From Planctomycetia bacterium (GTDB taxonomy: Bacteria; Planctomycetota; UBA11346), in contig SYDV01000037.1 in NCBI GenBank assembly GCA_005801395.1, positions 1 to 6,344 of the forward strand: a stretch of 6,344 nucleotides of DNA, given 5' to 3'. The position numbers and the translations under genes are program-made. Position 1 is the first letter of the stretch, and each line of letters opens with the position of its first letter. The notes below the pieces were generated by a model that was not told where the DNA came from, did not search any database, and saw only the letters and a list, made by a program, of their open reading frames with translations. Positions 4,702 through 6,344 of the stretch are shown here, one piece after another.

Positions 4702-6344
4702 ATGAATAAACACATCGCTCAAGTTCTTTGCTTGTGGACCATTTTTTTTCTCATCGCTCGCGCAGAGACCGGCCCTGCGGTGTTACCTGAACCGAAACCG
4801 TTATATGATATCGTGGTGTATGGCGATTCATCCGGGGCAGTGGTGGCGGCGATTTCGGCCAAGCGTGAGGGGCGTTCGGTCATCTGGATAAATCCGACGA
4901 ATTTTCCTGGGGGTATGAGTTCGAGCGGACTTGGTGCGACTGATTTTTTAGGTAAACAAAATACGTTTGGTGGCATCGCCTCTGAGTTCTACGCCGGAAT
5001 TGCTCTCGCTTATGGGAAAGATTTTGTTCGTAGTTTTGAACTGCACGTTGGTAAGCAGGTTTTTGAGCAAATGATTTCCGCAGCTGGTGTGACGGTGATC
5101 TATAACGAAAGACTCGACCGCACTTCTGGCAAAGGTGTAACGATGGAAGGAAAGCGCATTAAGGCGATCACCATGTTGAGCGGTAAAGTTTACCAGGGAA
5201 AAATGTTTATTGATGCCACCTATGTTGGTGATTTGATGGCGGCTGCGGGTGTGACGTATACCGTAGGGCGTGAGTCGGAAAGCCAATATGGCGAAGATCT
5301 TGCTGGAGTTCGGCGCGGTGACACCAAGCCGCGCGTTCATTATGGACAAGGTGATAAATATCATTTCGTCAAAGTGGTTGATGCCTACGTAAAGCCGGGC
5401 GACCAAAGTAGTGGATTGCTACCGCATGTGTACTTGGTGGACGGCATTCAAAACGGTCAGGGCGATAAAAAAATACAGGCGTACAATTATCGCGTTTGTC
5501 TGACCACGGATCCTGCACTTCGTATTTTCATCGAAAAACCAGCGGGCTACCGTGAGCTGGACCATGAATTGCTACTGCGCAACTTTGACGCGGGCGATCT
5601 GCGGATGCCGGCCCTCATTGAGCCGTTGGCAGGTGAAAAGAAAAAAGTTGATTGGAATAATATGCACGCGGTGGGATCTGATTTCCCAGGTGGAAATTGG
5701 GAGTATCCAGAAGCCAGTTACGAACGTCGCCGCGAAATTGAGCAGGAGCATGAAACTTACATTAGAGGTTTTTTGTGGACGATGGCAAATAACCCGCGTG
5801 TGCCAGATGAAATTCGTAAAAAGACGGCGTCCTACGGATTACCGAAAGATGAATTCACTGACAATGGCGGTTGGCCGTGGATGATTTATATTCGTGAAGC
5901 GCGGCGCATGGTTGGTGATTACGTCACCACGCAACTCGATTGTGAGGGAAAACGCACCGCACCAGATCCCGTGGGATTGGGCTCATTTGGTATGGATTCG
6001 CATGTCGTACAACATTTCGTCACGGAGAACGGTAAGGCGCAAAACGACGGTGTGATCTGGCGCGTCCCGCCGAAGCCATATGGAATTTCTTATCGCTCCA
6101 TCATCCCGCCCAAGGGCGAGTGCGAAAACCTGTTAACTCCCATCTGTCTTTCCGCGTCGCATGTTGCCCACGACTCGATTCGCATGGAGCCAGTCTTCAT
6201 GGCTTTGAGCCAAAGTGCCGCCATCGCTGCCGGCGTAGCGATTGATAATAACGTGTGCGTTCAGGATGTCTCTTATCTACCACTGCGCGAAAAACTTGAA
6301 GCCGCAAAACAGATAGTGCGGCCTGAGCTATGGAAAGAACCAAC
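4702..6344 (+). CDS. Secreted FAD-dependent oxidoreductase (FAD_oxidored, xanthan-lyase-associated type; 3' truncated)
   Basis: An open frame of 547 complete codons running off the window end, of family PF12831. Residues 1-21 form a Sec signal peptide (MNKH, then a hydrophobic stretch ending FFLIARA, cleavage before ET); no twin-arginine motif is seen. The FAD-binding Rossmann strand YDIVVYGDSSGAVVAAISA is at 35-53, with GDSSGA in place of the more usual GGTSAG. FPGGMSSSGLGATDFLG (68-84) is the family's second signature. MFIDATYVGDLMAAAGV follows mid-domain, and near the C-terminus come NLLTPICLSASHVAHDS and IRMEPVFMALSQSAAIAAG, the conserved substrate and flavin-proximal block. It probably oxidises a carbohydrate or aglycone outside the cytoplasm; substrate unknown. 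Given its usual layout, only a small C-terminal part should be missing. The in-frame ATG at 4693 is an equally possible start, adding MPV. Many relatives sit in polysaccharide-degradation loci, consistent with the DUF1080 gene nearby. Confidence 0.9.
   Translation, partial: MNKHIAQVLCLWTIFFLIARAETGPAVLPEPKPLYDIVVYGDSSGAVVAAISAKREGRSVIWINPTNFPGGMSSSGLGATDFLGKQNTFGGIASEFYAGIALAYGKDFVRSFELHVGKQVFEQMISAAGVTVIYNERLDRTSGKGVTMEGKRIKAITMLSGKVYQGKMFIDATYVGDLMAAAGVTYTVGRESESQYGEDLAGVRRGDTKPRVHYGQGDKYHFVKVVDAYVKPGDQSSGLLPHVYLVDGIQNGQGDKKIQAYNYRVCLTTDPALRIFIEKPAGYRELDHELLLRNFDAGDLRMPALIEPLAGEKKKVDWNNMHAVGSDFPGGNWEYPEASYERRREIEQEHETYIRGFLWTMANNPRVPDEIRKKTASYGLPKDEFTDNGGWPWMIYIREARRMVGDYVTTQLDCEGKRTAPDPVGLGSFGMDSHVVQHFVTENGKAQNDGVIWRVPPKPYGISYRSIIPPKGECENLLTPICLSASHVAHDSIRMEPVFMALSQSAAIAAGVAIDNNVCVQDVSYLPLREKLEAAKQIVRPELWKEP

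Noticed and set aside
4719..5884. Frames inside the FAD oxidoreductase gene (4719-4976 minus, 4948-5406 minus, 5552-5884 plus)
   Set aside because: The oxidoreductase frame is continuous through all of them and carries all expected motifs.

Overview
This is a 6.3 kb bacterial chromosomal segment. Its gene families point to the Planctomycetota-Verrucomicrobiota-Lentisphaerota group, most likely Verrucomicrobiota. A secreted DUF1080 (3-keto-disaccharide hydrolase type) protein and a secreted FAD-dependent oxidoreductase of the xanthan-lyase-associated type are both strongly expanded there. Base composition is moderate, and Shine-Dalgarno sequences are mostly weak or absent. The taxonomic call is inference from family content, not from a marker gene.

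Layout. (1) Positions 2-1580, plus strand: a 5'-truncated DUF1080 protein overlaps by 26 bases a GNAT acetyltransferase of the COG3393 type. (2) Positions 1587-1840: a palindromic repeat element (copy A) between convergent genes. (3) Positions 1877-2490, minus strand: a compact MazEF-like toxin-antitoxin pair with a sigma70-type promoter placed so that its mRNA would be essentially leaderless. (4) Positions 2491-2653: a short gap holding what may be a decayed piece of the repeat arrays. (5) Positions 2654-4262, minus strand: a small membrane protein of unknown function overlapping the end of a full-length, histidine-rich larC. (6) Positions 4319-4581: a second copy (copy B) of the same repeat element, in the same orientation, now between divergent genes. 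(7) Positions 4702-6344, plus strand: the secreted FAD-dependent oxidoreductase, cut by the window end.

Genes together. The two ends of the window fit extracytoplasmic carbohydrate oxidation and cleavage: an FAD oxidoreductase, and a family thought to act on 3-keto sugars. The middle is different in character. It holds a toxin-antitoxin module, an orphan small membrane protein and larC, which inserts nickel into the LarA-type pincer cofactor. larA, larB and larE are not visible here.

Most unusual content. The two repeat elements share a core of exactly 166 bp: a 23-bp stem with a 26-base loop, flanked by 47-base arms that also partly pair. The core is enclosed by arrays of an 8-bp TCCGGAAG-like unit in opposite orientations on the two sides. 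Stem and loop are nearly identical between copies while one flank has diverged. The deviations from perfect stem pairing are all G-U compatible when the plus strand is read as RNA. This suggests a transcribed, structured, mobile or REP-like family.
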